Shown: positions 17,418 to 26,484, counted from the first letter of the stretch. The stretch is DNA of 64,000 bases from Alkalihalobacillus sp. BA299 (GCF_017745675.1 NZ_JAFLJM010000021.1:1-64000), one strand, 5' to 3'. Numbers and translations are program-made. Notes: a model not told the origin generated them from the letters alone.

Positions 17418-18128
17418 TTAGTATACTGTAAACATCTGCTTACCGTTAAAATTAAGTACTTTTTCTGGGGGACCTACACGATTTATTACTCCATTTTCAA
17501 TATAAACAATACGATCAGCAAGAACTCTTGCGTCTTCTTGGTCATGGGTTACAAATATCGATGTAATTCCTGTTTTCTTTAAGATTGCACGAAGTTCATC
17601 TCTAATTCTAACTTGAAGACTTGCATCTAGATTACTAAATGGTTCATCAAATATTAGTAAAGATGGAGCAGGAGCTAAAGCTCTAGCAAGTGCAACTCTT
17701 TGTTGCTGTCCTCCACTTAATTCATACGGATAACGATTTTTATAATTTGTTAAGTTCACTAAAGATAACATTTCTTCGATTCGCTGTTGCTTCTGTCTGC
17801 GATTCATTTTTCTTAACCCAAACTTAATATTACTTTCAACCGTCATATGTGGAAAAAGTGCATAATCCTGAAATACCATTCCTACCCCTCTTTTTTCAGG
17901 AGGGATAAAATTTGAATCATCAAGGATCACCCTACCGTTTATAGAAATCATACCTGCCTTAGGGATCTCTAAGCCTGCAATTAACCTTAAAATCGTACTC
18001 TTACCACTTCCGCTCTCACCAAGAATCGAAATAATTTCTCCTTGTTCGATATCCAATGAAAAGTCTTTGATCGTTGGTTCAGAGGTATTCTTATATTGAT
18101 ATTGTAAATTTCTTAGTTTTACAAACAT
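17418..18128 (-). CDS. Fe(III) ABC transporter, ATP-binding protein (FbpC type)
   Basis: A 236-residue ATPase with Walker A GESGSGKST near residue 36, Q loop, signature LSGGQQQRVALARALA and Walker B LLIFDEPFSN followed by THDQEDAR. It is shorter than many FbpC proteins, which carry a C-terminal regulatory domain of about 100 residues. It directly follows the permease (adjacent bases), so the three genes form one operon for periplasm-like binding-protein-dependent iron import. Confidence 0.92.
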   Translation of the reverse strand: MFVKLRNLQYQYKNTSEPTIKDFSLDIEQGEIISILGESGSGKSTILRLIAGLEIPKAGMISINGRVILDDSNFIPPEKRGVGMVFQDYALFPHMTVESNIKFGLRKMNRRQKQQRIEEMLSLVNLTNYKNRYPYELSGGQQQRVALARALAPAPSLLIFDEPFSNLDASLQVRIRDELRAILKKTGITSIFVTHDQEDARVLADRIVYIENGVINRVGPPEKVLNFNGKQMFTVY

Positions 18129-19919
18129 TTAATGAGACTCCCCTTTATCTAGGATTTTGTGAAAGAAAAAGATACAGATACCACTGATTAATATAATTAA
18201 CAATGAAGCTGAAGCTGCCTCACTTATCATCTCATCATTAGCATATCGAAAAGCTCTAGTTGCCAAGGTTTGAAAATTAAACGGCTGAAGGAGCATCGTT
18301 AGCGGCAACTCCTTTAAAATATCGACAAACACAAGAATAAATCCTCCAAAAATAGCACCTTTTATCATCGGGATATCGACTCTAAAGAACGTTTTAACTG
18401 TTGATGAACCAAGTGTTCTTGAAGCCTCCGTAAAGGAATTACCAACTTTTTCAAACCCTGCCTCTATAGAATTGTAGCCTACTGCTAAAAAGCGAATACA
18501 ATATGCTGAAATTAACATGACAATACTAGTTCTTAAAACAAAGACCGTATCCACAGAAAAAGAAGTTAAAAGAGCATATAAATAGCTATCTAAAGCTAAA
18601 AAAATCGTAATTATACCAATAGCTATAATAGCACCTGGTACAGAATATCCGAGAATTGTAACTTTAGAGAGCAGTTTAGAAACCAGTCCGTGTTGAAGAC
18701 GGGTATAATTGGCGATGATCAATGCAATAACGACAATGCAAATGGCTGCAACTGTTGCAACATAAAATGAATTTTTAATTAAAATATAAAATTCCTTCGA
18801 TAAAATTCTTTCATAGGTCATGAACATCCAATGAACTAATTGAACAAAAGGAATAAGGAAGGCAAAACCGAAGATTGTAAAACAATATCCGAACGCAACC
18901 CAAGCTTTACCACCTTTTAGCTGTTTCGGTTGAATCGGCCTTACTTTTGAGGTTGTATAGCTAAAACGCTTTCTCCCTCTTATAAGCTTTTCAATTACTA
19001 AAATTAAAATAACAACGACCATCAATGTCCCAGCCAACTTAAAGGCAGATGCAATATCTCTCATAGCAAACCACGTCTGAAAGATTGCTGTAATAAAGGT
19101 TTGAATGCCGAAATACTTAACCACACCGTAGTCATTGATGACCTCTAACATAACGATCGTCACCCCGCCAATAATAGCGGCTCTTGAGATCGGTAAAACC
19201 ACTCTAAAAAACACGTCAAATGCATTCGCTCCTAATAAACGTGCATTTTCTATAATGGAAGAAGATTGATTTTCAAAGAAGCTCTTAGTGATGACATAGA
19301 CGTAAGGAAAAAGGAAAATTGTAAAGATGAAGACGGTTCCTTCGATATTCATAATGCTAAAATACTTTTGATTGACCTGAATATCAAATGTATTACGTAA
19401 TGTTGATTGGATAATTCCCGTATAATTGATGATTCCATGATAGGTGTATGCACCAATGAATGGTGGTATAGCTAAAGGTAAGATGAGTCCCCATTTAAAG
19501 AAGTTTCTTAACGGAAACTTATACACCGTAACAATCCATGCTAAGCTTGTTCCGATGATCGTAGTTGCTATACCTGTAAATACTAAGAGAATGATTGTGT
19601 TATAGATAATATCAAATAGTAAATACTCTTTAATGTGATACCAGTTATCATTGGCTTCCGCAAAAAAGTGTATTCCAATCACTATGTTGGGCAATAAGAT
19701 GATGGTAATAAAAATAAAACTTAGAACTGCCCACATATTTAATTGTGTTCTTGCCTGTTGAATAAGCTTCAATGTTGCCACATCCTTATTAATAAAAAGC
19801 ACGACTTCGATGAGACCAATTATCACTAAACTAAGTATACATAAAAAAATAGTGTTAGTGAATATCATTATCAATAAAAACATGAAAACCGTATTACAAA
19901 AATGCAATACGGCTTTCAT
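18129..19919 (-). CDS. Fe(III) ABC transporter, fused permease (FbpB type)
   Basis: A 596-residue membrane protein with two binding-protein-dependent permease domains in tandem, about 12 transmembrane segments. EAA-loop sequences are visible in each half (NARLLGANAFDVFFRVVLP; ASRTLGSSTVKTFFRVDIP), which dock to the ATPase. Length and double structure match FbpB/SfuB proteins. Lies 9 bases after the binding-protein gene. Confidence 0.92.
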   Translation of the reverse strand: MKAVLHFCNTVFMFLLIMIFTNTIFLCILSLVIIGLIEVVLFINKDVATLKLIQQARTQLNMWAVLSFIFITIILLPNIVIGIHFFAEANDNWYHIKEYLLFDIIYNTIILLVFTGIATTIIGTSLAWIVTVYKFPLRNFFKWGLILPLAIPPFIGAYTYHGIINYTGIIQSTLRNTFDIQVNQKYFSIMNIEGTVFIFTIFLFPYVYVITKSFFENQSSSIIENARLLGANAFDVFFRVVLPISRAAIIGGVTIVMLEVINDYGVVKYFGIQTFITAIFQTWFAMRDIASAFKLAGTLMVVVILILVIEKLIRGRKRFSYTTSKVRPIQPKQLKGGKAWVAFGYCFTIFGFAFLIPFVQLVHWMFMTYERILSKEFYILIKNSFYVATVAAICIVVIALIIANYTRLQHGLVSKLLSKVTILGYSVPGAIIAIGIITIFLALDSYLYALLTSFSVDTVFVLRTSIVMLISAYCIRFLAVGYNSIEAGFEKVGNSFTEASRTLGSSTVKTFFRVDIPMIKGAIFGGFILVFVDILKELPLTMLLQPFNFQTLATRAFRYANDEMISEAASASLLIILISGICIFFFHKILDKGESH

Positions 19920-19928
19920 GAACTGGAA

Positions 19929-21050
19929 TTATTTCCATCCAACTTCGTTATAAATTTGAATCGCTCTTGCGTTGTTATCACCAAGAATTGTTAAGTTAAT
20001 ATCTTGTTCTTTAAACTCTCCCCAAGATTTAAGTGTTTCAGAAATCGCAGCATCAGGGTTAACTGGATATTCATTGTTACCTTTTGCGAATAATTCTTGT
20101 GCTTCTACATCAGATAAGAATTCAATAAATTTGATTGCATTGTCAACATTTTTAGCATGCTTTACAACCGCTGCTCCACTAATGTTAATGTGCGTACCAT
20201 TTGTCTCTTGGTTCGGGAAGAAAACGCCTACTTGCTCTCCTACTTTCGAATCTTCTGAATCTGTTGAATTGATAAGTCTCCCAACATAATAAGTGTTTGC
20301 AATAGCAACATCACCAAGACCAGCAACAACCGCTTTCACTTGGTCAGTATCTCCACCTTCAGGATCTCTTGCCATATTATCTTTAATGCCTTGTGCCCAC
20401 TCTTTTGCCGCTTCTTCACCATTTAATTCAATAAAAGAAGCCAATAAAGATTGATTGTAAATATTTTCAGATGAACGGATTAAAACACGACCTTTCCAAG
20501 CATCTTCCGTTAACGCTTCGTACGTTGATAGTTCAGATGGATCTACACGATCTTTTGAATATACAATAACACGAGCTCTCTTTGTTAAACCAAACCACTG
20601 GTTATCTACATCACGTAATTTTTCAGGAATATTGTTTGTTAAAACTTCACTTTCAACTGACTGTGTTAAGCCATCTGCTTTAAGACGTGCTAAGTTTCCT
20701 GCATCAGCTGTTATAAACACATCCGCTTCAGTTGCTTCACCTTCATCTTTAAGGCGTTGAACTAATTCATCCTTACCAGAAATAACGTTTACTTCAATAC
20801 CTGTTTGCTCTGTGAACTTTTTATAAAGCTCTTCATCTGTATCATAATGTCTAGTCGTATATAGGTTGACTACCCCAGAACCTTCTTCTGCAGCAGCTTC
20901 TTCTTGTTGTTCTTCATTCTGCTCTTTTTGCTGTTCTTCTTGTGGCTCTTCTCCACCTGTTTCAGTATCTTGTTGTCCGCAAGCTGCAGCAACAAATACT
21001 AACAGCATTGACATCATAGCAAATACCAACAGCTTTAGTGATTTTTTCAT
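19929..21050 (-). CDS. Fe(III) ABC transporter, substrate-binding lipoprotein (FbpA/FutA type)
   Basis: A 373-residue lipoprotein with signal peptide and lipobox VAAACG, then an acidic Glu/Gln-rich linker of about 30 residues and a ferric-binding domain (VVNLYTTRHYDTDEELYKKF). The tandem tyrosines of the ferric site are in IANTYYVGRL near residue 255. It is the first gene of the operon and has Fur boxes upstream. The ligand is most likely free ferric iron or a small ferric chelate. Confidence 0.92.
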   Translation of the reverse strand: MKKSLKLLVFAMMSMLLVFVAAACGQQDTETGGEEPQEEQQKEQNEEQQEEAAAEEGSGVVNLYTTRHYDTDEELYKKFTEQTGIEVNVISGKDELVQRLKDEGEATEADVFITADAGNLARLKADGLTQSVESEVLTNNIPEKLRDVDNQWFGLTKRARVIVYSKDRVDPSELSTYEALTEDAWKGRVLIRSSENIYNQSLLASFIELNGEEAAKEWAQGIKDNMARDPEGGDTDQVKAVVAGLGDVAIANTYYVGRLINSTDSEDSKVGEQVGVFFPNQETNGTHINISGAAVVKHAKNVDNAIKFIEFLSDVEAQELFAKGNNEYPVNPDAAISETLKSWGEFKEQDINLTILGDNNARAIQIYNEVGWK

Positions 21051-21096
21051 AGCACATGTTTCCCCCTAGAATATGTATTACTCTTTATAGTTAGAA

Positions 21097-21157
21097 TGAA
21101 ATTCATTATCATCTCCAACCACAATTTGTAGTATAGTGCAACTGATAATCATTGTCA
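21097..21157 (-). promoter_or_regulatory. Fur boxes upstream of the iron importer
   Basis: TGATAATCATTGTCA (21143-21157) differs from the 7-1-7 Fur consensus at one position; TGAAATTCATTATCA (21097-21111) differs at two. They flank the expected promoter of the binding-protein gene. Confidence 0.82.
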
Positions 21158-21202
21158 ATAATGTTTTTTGAATTTTTTTCCTCTAAAAAAGAACAGTCAC
21201 AG

Positions 21203-21305
21203 CAAAAAGGCTGACTAATTAGTACAAGCACGTTTTTCCCATACATAATCACAGCGTTGAAACGTATGGTCGTACTTGACATTGTTTTTTAGTCAGCCTT
21301 TTTTC
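21203..21305. terminator. Very long hairpin, convergent or bidirectional terminator
   Basis: Arms AAAAAGGCTGACTA (21208-21221) and TAGTCAGCCTTTTT (21290-21303) pair perfectly over 14 bases and enclose about 70 bases that pair further (CCCATAC with GTATGG; GTACAAG with CTTGAC loosely). It sits 17 bases after the CsoR-like gene stop, so on the minus strand it is that gene's terminator; the enclosed arm is unusually long. Confidence 0.7.
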
Positions 21306-21321
21306 AGTCTTTTATTTAGAT

Positions 21322-21588
21322 TTATCTACTTTTTACTAATAAATTTACTGCTTCTTTAATGGTTTCTTCCGTGTTTTCCCCATTTTCTATTTGTTCTCGA
21401 ATACAAGCTTCTAAATTCGTACTAACGACTACTCCAATGGCACGATCAAGTGCATTACGAACTGCAGCCATTTGTCCGACAATATCTTGGCATTCTTTTT
21501 CTTCTTCCATCATTTTAAGGATGCCCCGGACTTGACCTTCAATACGTTTTAATCTATTTTTTACTTTATCATCGTATTTCATGCCCAT
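21322..21588 (-). CDS. CsoR/CstR-like metal- or sulfur-sensing repressor
   Basis: About 88 residues of the DUF156 (CsoR/RcnR/FrmR) family: KNRLKRIEGQVRGILKMMEEEKECQDIVGQMAAVRNAL is the characteristic helix pair (cited in two parts here: KNRLKRIEGQVRGI, ECQDIVGQMAAVRNAL). Cysteines occur in KECQDI and EACI, but the histidine of the copper ligand set is replaced by asparagine (STNLEAC). That pattern fits the persulfide sensor CstR or YrkD rather than a copper sensor. No target gene is adjacent. Start at 21588 is chosen because GGGGG lies eight bases upstream. Confidence 0.85.
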   Translation of the reverse strand: MGMKYDDKVKNRLKRIEGQVRGILKMMEEEKECQDIVGQMAAVRNALDRAIGVVVSTNLEACIREQIENGENTEETIKEAVNLLVKSR

Positions 21589-21805
21589 CTCATACGCCCC
21601 CATGTCACATCATTTTTATCATTATACACCATTCCAATTTGTATAACACCTCATACAAGGTTAATCTATATAGAAATGCTTCCTTTTTAATCATTATTAA
21701 AGGTTTACTATTGCCTTCATTTCTTGTACATTTTAATAGTGTTTTGTCTAGTCCAATCTTGAAATACTACATAAAATATAGAACGAACTAGAGTGGGTGA
21801 TTAAA

Positions 21806-23164
21806 ATGATCGTAAACATGTCAGAAGACCAAATGCTCGTATTGGTCATTAAATATTTAAAAGAGTCGAAACGTATAGCTTTTCAACAATTGTTAGATGA
21901 GCTACATCCGTATGACTTTGCTCAATTATACCGAGGTTTACCTGAAAAGCATCAGCATCGATTTCTTACTTTTTTAACCCCTAACCAGGTCGCAGCTTTA
22001 ATTGCTGAGCTTGAACGTGACCTTCAAATTGACATTCTACACAAACTCGGTATTGAACGTTCGTCAAAAGTGATGGATTTAATGGATAACGACGACGTTG
22101 TTGACTTACTAACTGATCTTTCTGGGGATAAAATTCAAGAATTCCTTGATGCCATGAGACAAGAAGAATCCGATACAGTCCGAGATTTAATGAATTACCC
22201 TCCCGATACCGCTGGGGGGCTAATGACCAACCAGTTCATTTGGATTAAAGAACATTCTACTGTTCGAGAAGCTGTCGACAAACTTAAAGTATACGCTGGA
22301 ATATCAGAGAATATCTATTACGTATATGTAATAAATGAAGATAAAAAGCTTGTTGGTGTAGTTTCTTATCGGGACCTCCTAATTGCTCACATTGATGATC
22401 AAATTTCTGATATTATGTTCAGCCGGGTCATTTCTGTCCCAGTAGATGCTGACCAAGAAGATGTTGCACAAATGATAGAACGTTACGACTTTATTGCTAT
22501 TCCTGTCGTCGATAATGAACAGACATTACTAGGGATTATAACAGTTGATGATGCGATTGACGTCTTCATTCAAGAAGCAAACGAAGATATAGAAAAACTA
22601 TCTGCATCCGGTAAAGCCATTGATTTTAATACAAAAGCTTTAACTGCTTCAGCAAGGAGACTTCCTTGGCTCATTTTGTTATTATTTATTGGCCTCGTCT
22701 CCGGACAAATTTTAAATAGCTTTGAAGAGACTTTAAATCAAGTACTAGCCCTTATCTTCTTCATGCCGATGATTGCCGGAATGACTGGTAATACAGGAAC
22801 CCAATCCCTTGCTGTTGTTGTAAGAGGAATTGTTACGACGACTGTCGACAAAAAAACGGTCATAAAATTAATCTTCCGAGAATTAAGAGTAGGCCTCACC
22901 ATTGGACTTGTCTGTGGAGTTCTCATCCTTCTTATTGCCTATATATGGCAGGGCAACCTCATTCTCGGGGTTGTAGTTGGGATTTCTTTATTGATTACCC
23001 TCATCGTTGGAACGATGGCGGGGACGGTCATCCCTCTGATCCTCTATCGGTTTGGTATAGACCCAGCAGTCGCATCTGGACCATTAATTACAACATTAAA
23101 TGATATTTTTTCACTAATGATTTATTTTGGAATTGCAAGTGCACTACTCGCCTATTTAATATGA
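21806..23164 (+). CDS. mgtE: Magnesium transporter MgtE
   Basis: A 452-residue protein in MgtE order: N-terminal cytosolic helical domain (to about 130), two CBS domains (SDIMFSRVISVPVDADQED...; GIITVDDAID) and a five-helix membrane domain with MPMIAGMTGNTGTQSLAV, the conserved pore signature. It imports Mg2+ and is gated by the cytosolic domain. The start is ATG at 21806 behind GGGTGA; a GTG nine bases upstream overlaps that site. No M-box riboswitch is seen upstream. Confidence 0.95.
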   Translation: MIVNMSEDQMLVLVIKYLKESKRIAFQQLLDELHPYDFAQLYRGLPEKHQHRFLTFLTPNQVAALIAELERDLQIDILHKLGIERSSKVMDLMDNDDVVDLLTDLSGDKIQEFLDAMRQEESDTVRDLMNYPPDTAGGLMTNQFIWIKEHSTVREAVDKLKVYAGISENIYYVYVINEDKKLVGVVSYRDLLIAHIDDQISDIMFSRVISVPVDADQEDVAQMIERYDFIAIPVVDNEQTLLGIITVDDAIDVFIQEANEDIEKLSASGKAIDFNTKALTASARRLPWLILLLFIGLVSGQILNSFEETLNQVLALIFFMPMIAGMTGNTGTQSLAVVVRGIVTTTVDKKTVIKLIFRELRVGLTIGLVCGVLILLIAYIWQGNLILGVVVGISLLITLIVGTMAGTVIPLILYRFGIDPAVASGPLITTLNDIFSLMIYFGIASALLAYLI

Positions 23165-23361
23165 TGGACTAGTCAACGAACTGAGGTTCCGCTAATTGTG
23201 ACAAATCAGTATAATTTTTCTTGTAGTGCTATGAGATGTTTCGAGGTAAGCAAGATAATATTTATTAAAAAAAGCGCAAGTGTTCTAAGAAACCAAGATA
23301 TGCATATACCTTACTTATTAGAGAGACAAACTCTAAACTCGTTAAGCGAAGGGTGCAACCA

Positions 23362-23949
23362 ATGATCAAAACGATATGGGTTATCTTATTGGGAAGTCTT
23401 TTAATTAGCTATGGCATTAATCAATTTTTCATCCCCTACCATATTCTTGATGGCGGAATGATTGGTTTAGGTTTAATCATTCATTATATTTGGGACCTAG
23501 AAGTAGGGTTGACAATCCTAATTATGAGCATACCGATTTACATCTTGGCGTGGAAATATTACCGCGCTTTTTTCATCTACAGTATTCCAGGTTTTGTTGT
23601 CTCTTCGTTATTTATTGATTGGTTTAGCTTTTTCGTCCTTCCCCTTGTAATAGATCCACTTCTAAGTGCTATTTTAGGTGGCCTAATTCTAGGAGCTGGT
23701 GTAGGGATCATGTTTAGAGAGGACATAAGTACAGGAGGTCTTGACTTGCTCGCACAAATGATAGCTGATTATACGAAAGTAAATATTGGCGTTATGATTT
23801 TTATTATTGATTTTCTCGTTGTAATTGGCGGGATATTTGTCATAACTCCTACCGAAATTCTACTATCTGTTATTGCTGTCACTGCTACAGGTTTTTCTAC
23901 TATGCTAATTACATTAGACACCCACGGTAGCATTCATCCATCATTTTAA
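23362..23949 (+). CDS. YitT family membrane protein
   Basis: About 195 residues with five to six transmembrane segments, beginning with an N-terminal helix and GINQFFIPYHILDGGMIGLGL, then GIMFREDISTGGLDLLA, the hallmark block of the YitT/DUF161 family. It lacks the C-terminal DUF2179 domain of full-length members and so is a short form. Function unknown. The start is ATG at 23362 with AAGGGTG six bases upstream. Confidence 0.85.
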   Translation: MIKTIWVILLGSLLISYGINQFFIPYHILDGGMIGLGLIIHYIWDLEVGLTILIMSIPIYILAWKYYRAFFIYSIPGFVVSSLFIDWFSFFVLPLVIDPLLSAILGGLILGAGVGIMFREDISTGGLDLLAQMIADYTKVNIGVMIFIIDFLVVIGGIFVITPTEILLSVIAVTATGFSTMLITLDTHGSIHPSF

Positions 23950-24004
23950 CTTTTCGACACGGCATTTCCCGGGAAAACAAATTTCGACTGCAATTTCCGC
24001 CATA

Positions 24005-24180
24005 ATAAGAAAAGTGAAAGGTGTCTGCTTATCGGCGACAAGCGCTGGAGGGCCAGCAATTAGTGTCCTGACTTTTGGACTCGTTTGATGGACCGAAGCG
24101 ACCTCGAGCCGATGTTGACTTATCGTAAGGAGGGGGAGCGAAGTCCACTAGACGCTGGGCGCTGCAGCTAGACATCCTCG
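24005..24180. repeat. Interspersed repeat, copy B
   Basis: Same orientation and order as copy A at 9793: AAAGGTGTCTGCTTA, GCGACAAGCGCTGGAGGGCC, AGCAATTAGTGTCCTGA, GACCGAAGCGACCTCGAGCC. After about 100 bases the two copies diverge, and this one continues with AAGGAGGGGGAGCGAAG and GCTGCAGCTAGAC; copy A has GTAGCTAGACAT at a comparable place. A small open frame across it is not a gene. Confidence 0.8.
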
Positions 24181-24208
24181 AAATGTAAACTTTCTTATTC
24201 TTAAACAT

Positions 24209-24241
24209 AAAAATAGGGTTGATCATAAATCAGCCCTATTT
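24209..24241 (-). terminator. Hairpin, possible terminator
   Basis: AAATAGGGTTGAT / ATCAGCCCTATTT with a short loop; on the minus strand followed by TTTATG. It may serve the small membrane gene upstream on the minus strand. It shares ATAAATCAGCC with the hairpin at 27920-27982. Confidence 0.55.
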
Positions 24242-24492
24242 CCTCCTATTATTACCGGTAGGCAACTCCATTGGGATAATGACTGATGATACGATTCATA
24301 TAAACGCTCAAATGCACGCTCCAATAAGGAACATCTCCCCTTAATTAAGACGATAAGTGGTGTTGTAAAGTTACAACATAAAAAGCAACAAAAAAGCCCA
24401 AAAGGAAGAATCCTTTATGAGCTCACTACACATCTATTGTTTATCTCCTTGAAGATAAGAATATGTGAAAGTTTGAAAAATAACAACATAAT

Positions 24493-24591
24493 TTATTCGA
24501 CAATTCTACTACCAATGATCCAATATAAAAAGCCGTAAAGTAACGCAATTCCTGCAATTAAAAGAAAAAGTGCTTTATTGGATAATTTCAA
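24493..24591 (-). CDS. Small single-span membrane protein (32 residues), putative
   Basis: A 32-residue open frame from TTG at 24591, reading MKLSNKALFLLIAGIALLYG followed by FLYWIIGSRIVE. It consists of a short basic start and one hydrophobic span ending in a small charged tail. AGGGTGGTGG provides a ribosome binding site five to eight bases upstream. I do not recognise it. Such small proteins are often missed, but the frame is short enough that chance is possible. Confidence 0.5.
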   Translation of the reverse strand: MKLSNKALFLLIAGIALLYGFLYWIIGSRIVE

Positions 24592-24795
24592 ATGCGTCCA
24601 CCACCCTACTAATTATCTTTTGATTATAGCATAGGAAGTGGACTAAAAGAATGAATGCTTAATGGACGAAAACTGATTAAGCGCTCATACAGAAAAAAAC
24701 ATTTATAAAAGTTGCTCTATTTTGCAGTTAGTTTCCAAGGTCGTTTAGAAGGATGGAAAGAAGCTTAAATAAATAACTATATAGTTATTGAATAT

Positions 24796-24996
24796 TCAAT
24801 GAGATTCTTCTAAAGCAATATTTCGTCTTAATCGTCTTTTATGAAATTTGCCTGCTTCATATTCAACAACCCAGCGATGAACTAAGCCAACACTTAACAC
24901 ATACCGCCGTGCAATTAGAGATTTATTGCCAGTTTCAATTGCTTCTTTCACCACCTTTACCTTAAACTCTTTTGAGTAGCTAGATCGCTTCAACAC
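24796..24996 (-). pseudogene. IS3-type transposase OrfA, N-terminal remnant
   Basis: Sixty-six residues beginning KRSSYSKEFKVKVVKEAI and continuing with KSLIARRYVLSVGLVHRWV, the helix-turn-helix of IS3/IS150-type OrfA (transposase_8 type). The frame ends after LRRNIALEESH, and no OrfB follows. I see no terminal inverted repeats. Inactive relic. Confidence 0.75.
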
Positions 24997-25018
24997 TCAT
25001 CCCTCATTCCATATTTTT

Positions 25019-25032
25019 TGTAAACGCTTTCA
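25019..25032. promoter_or_regulatory. CcpA cre-like site without an obvious target
   Basis: TGTAAACGCTTTCA matches the CcpA operator consensus TGWAARCGNTWNCW perfectly. It is 23 bases upstream of the IS3 OrfA relic and faces no intact promoter; the nearest intact gene, usp, ends about 180 bases away. Confidence 0.6.
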
Positions 25033-25045
25033 TTTAAAGTTGTAA

Positions 25046-25080
25046 AAAAACAACCTCATTCTTAGGGTTGTTTTTATTTG
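25046..25080. terminator. Hairpin with T runs on both strands
   Basis: AAAAACAACCTCA / TAGGGTTGTTTTT stem (one bulge) in A/T-rich flanks. Position fits the terminator of usp on the minus strand. Confidence 0.65.
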
Positions 25081-25214
25081 CTTATAATGTATATGTCTGA
25101 ATTTTAAAAAAATAACGAAAATTTGTCAAGGCTTCTAACATTACAATTATATTAAAAACTCTGAACATCGGTTCAAAGCACGACTTTTATATTACCCTTC
25201 GCGTTAATTAGCTA

Positions 25215-25634
25215 TTATTTTACAATCATAACAGGGCATAATGCACGTTTTGCTACTTTATGACTTACACTTCCTAACACCATTTCTTGAAGGGCATTTA
25301 AGCCTCTACTACCGATCACAATTAAATCATATTTATGGTCATTGGCATATTTCACAATGGCTGGTCCAGGTTCTCCACGAACAATCTTTATTTCAAAGTT
25401 GATCTTTTCATTTAATGCTTGCTGTTCAATTGCACTTAGCTTTGCTTTTCTTTGTGAAGCTATCCCTAAAGAATCCCAGTTCTTTAATACATCTGCTTTT
25501 GATGTACTTCCATCAACTACATACAATACTGTAACGCTTGATTGAACATCTGCTTTAGCAATCGCAATCGCTTTTTCAGCAGCTCTTATCGAATGCTCCG
25601 ATCCATCAGCTGGTAGTAATATTCGTTTAAACAC
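25215..25634 (-). CDS. Universal stress protein (UspA family)
   Basis: A 139-residue protein starting MFKRILLPADGSEHSIRAAE and ending with GSRGLNALQEMVLGSVSHKV, the ATP-binding G-2x-G-9x-G-S/T motif of ATP-binding Usp proteins. It probably binds ATP and helps in stress survival. Start GTG at 25634 behind AAAGGAGGTTG. Confidence 0.93.
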   Translation of the reverse strand: MFKRILLPADGSEHSIRAAEKAIAIAKADVQSSVTVLYVVDGSTSKADVLKNWDSLGIASQRKAKLSAIEQQALNEKINFEIKIVRGEPGPAIVKYANDHKYDLIVIGSRGLNALQEMVLGSVSHKVAKRALCPVMIVK

Positions 25635-25890
25635 GATACAACCTCCTTTAGAAAAGTTAAGTGCATGGATTTATTTCTACATGGAAAGCCTAAATTAGGA
25701 TGATACTAGGAAAATTATACCCCATAATCACTTGGTGGTCTTTGAATTCTTGATGACCACTTGTGTATTGAATGAAGAAACTAGCTTTAGATCGTCATCC
25801 TCTAGTGAAATTCTCATTTACGTACATAAAATATTCAGTTTATAATGAATTAACATTGTATGGCTAAAACCGAATTAATTGAGGGACATT

Positions 25891-26484
25891 ATGGAGTTAT
25901 TTGAGTTTTTAATCATGAAGTATGGCTATATTGCCATCGTATTAATATTAATGGGAGGAATTGTTGGTCTTCCTATACCAGATGAAGTATTACTAACATT
26001 GATAGGCTACTATACTTACATCGGTAAAATGTCTTATGTATTAGCGTTATTAGCTGCTTTTATCGGAGCTACCATCGGTATTTCTTTTAGTTATTTATTA
26101 GGCGCAAAACTTGGATTGCCTTTCTTGATGAAGCACGGGCCGCGATTCCATATTTCTCATAAGAAAATATCATATACCCAACAACTATTTTATAAATTTG
26201 GGCCTCTTCTTCTTTTTATCGGATACTTTATTCCAGGAATCCGACATATTACCGGTTATTTATCTGGAATATCCAATTATAAGTTCTTAAAGTTTTCCTT
26301 TTTTGCATATACAGGGGCGTTTACTTGGGTGTTCATTTTTATTACATTAGGACATGAACTTGGGAACAAGTGGTTTATTGTTGAAAAATATTTATTAAAG
26401 GTCAGTTTAATTTTATTCGCATTATTGCTGCTTATCATTATTTTTCTGATCCTTCGCTATAAATTCCCGAGAAAGTTTCACTGA
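25891..26484 (+). CDS. DedA family membrane protein
   Basis: About 197 residues, DedA/SNARE-associated family. Visible blocks are GGIVGLPIPDEVLLTLIGYY and FIPGIRHITGYLSGIS, including the conserved glycine and arginine/proline of the re-entrant loops, plus a last transmembrane helix and a basic tail. Family members are undecaprenyl-phosphate or phospholipid translocases and affect envelope homeostasis. Start ATG at 25891 with GAGGGA upstream; an in-frame TTG lies four codons earlier. Confidence 0.92.
   Translation: MELFEFLIMKYGYIAIVLILMGGIVGLPIPDEVLLTLIGYYTYIGKMSYVLALLAAFIGATIGISFSYLLGAKLGLPFLMKHGPRFHISHKKISYTQQLFYKFGPLLLFIGYFIPGIRHITGYLSGISNYKFLKFSFFAYTGAFTWVFIFITLGHELGNKWFIVEKYLLKVSLILFALLLLIIIFLILRYKFPRKFH

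Larger units (their letters stand above)
23950..24492. other. Gene-free stretch with a repeat copy and a hairpin
   Basis: Contains repeat copy B (24005-24180) and a hairpin at 24209-24241. From 24245 to 24490 I see no gene. Confidence 0.5.

Noticed and set aside
21610-21805. M-box magnesium riboswitch before mgtE
   Set aside because: I looked for M-box pairing elements and found none; only a short AT-rich leader is present.
24029-24226. 65-codon minus-strand frame in repeat copy B
   Set aside because: Its sequence is repeat DNA; copy A does not keep the frame.
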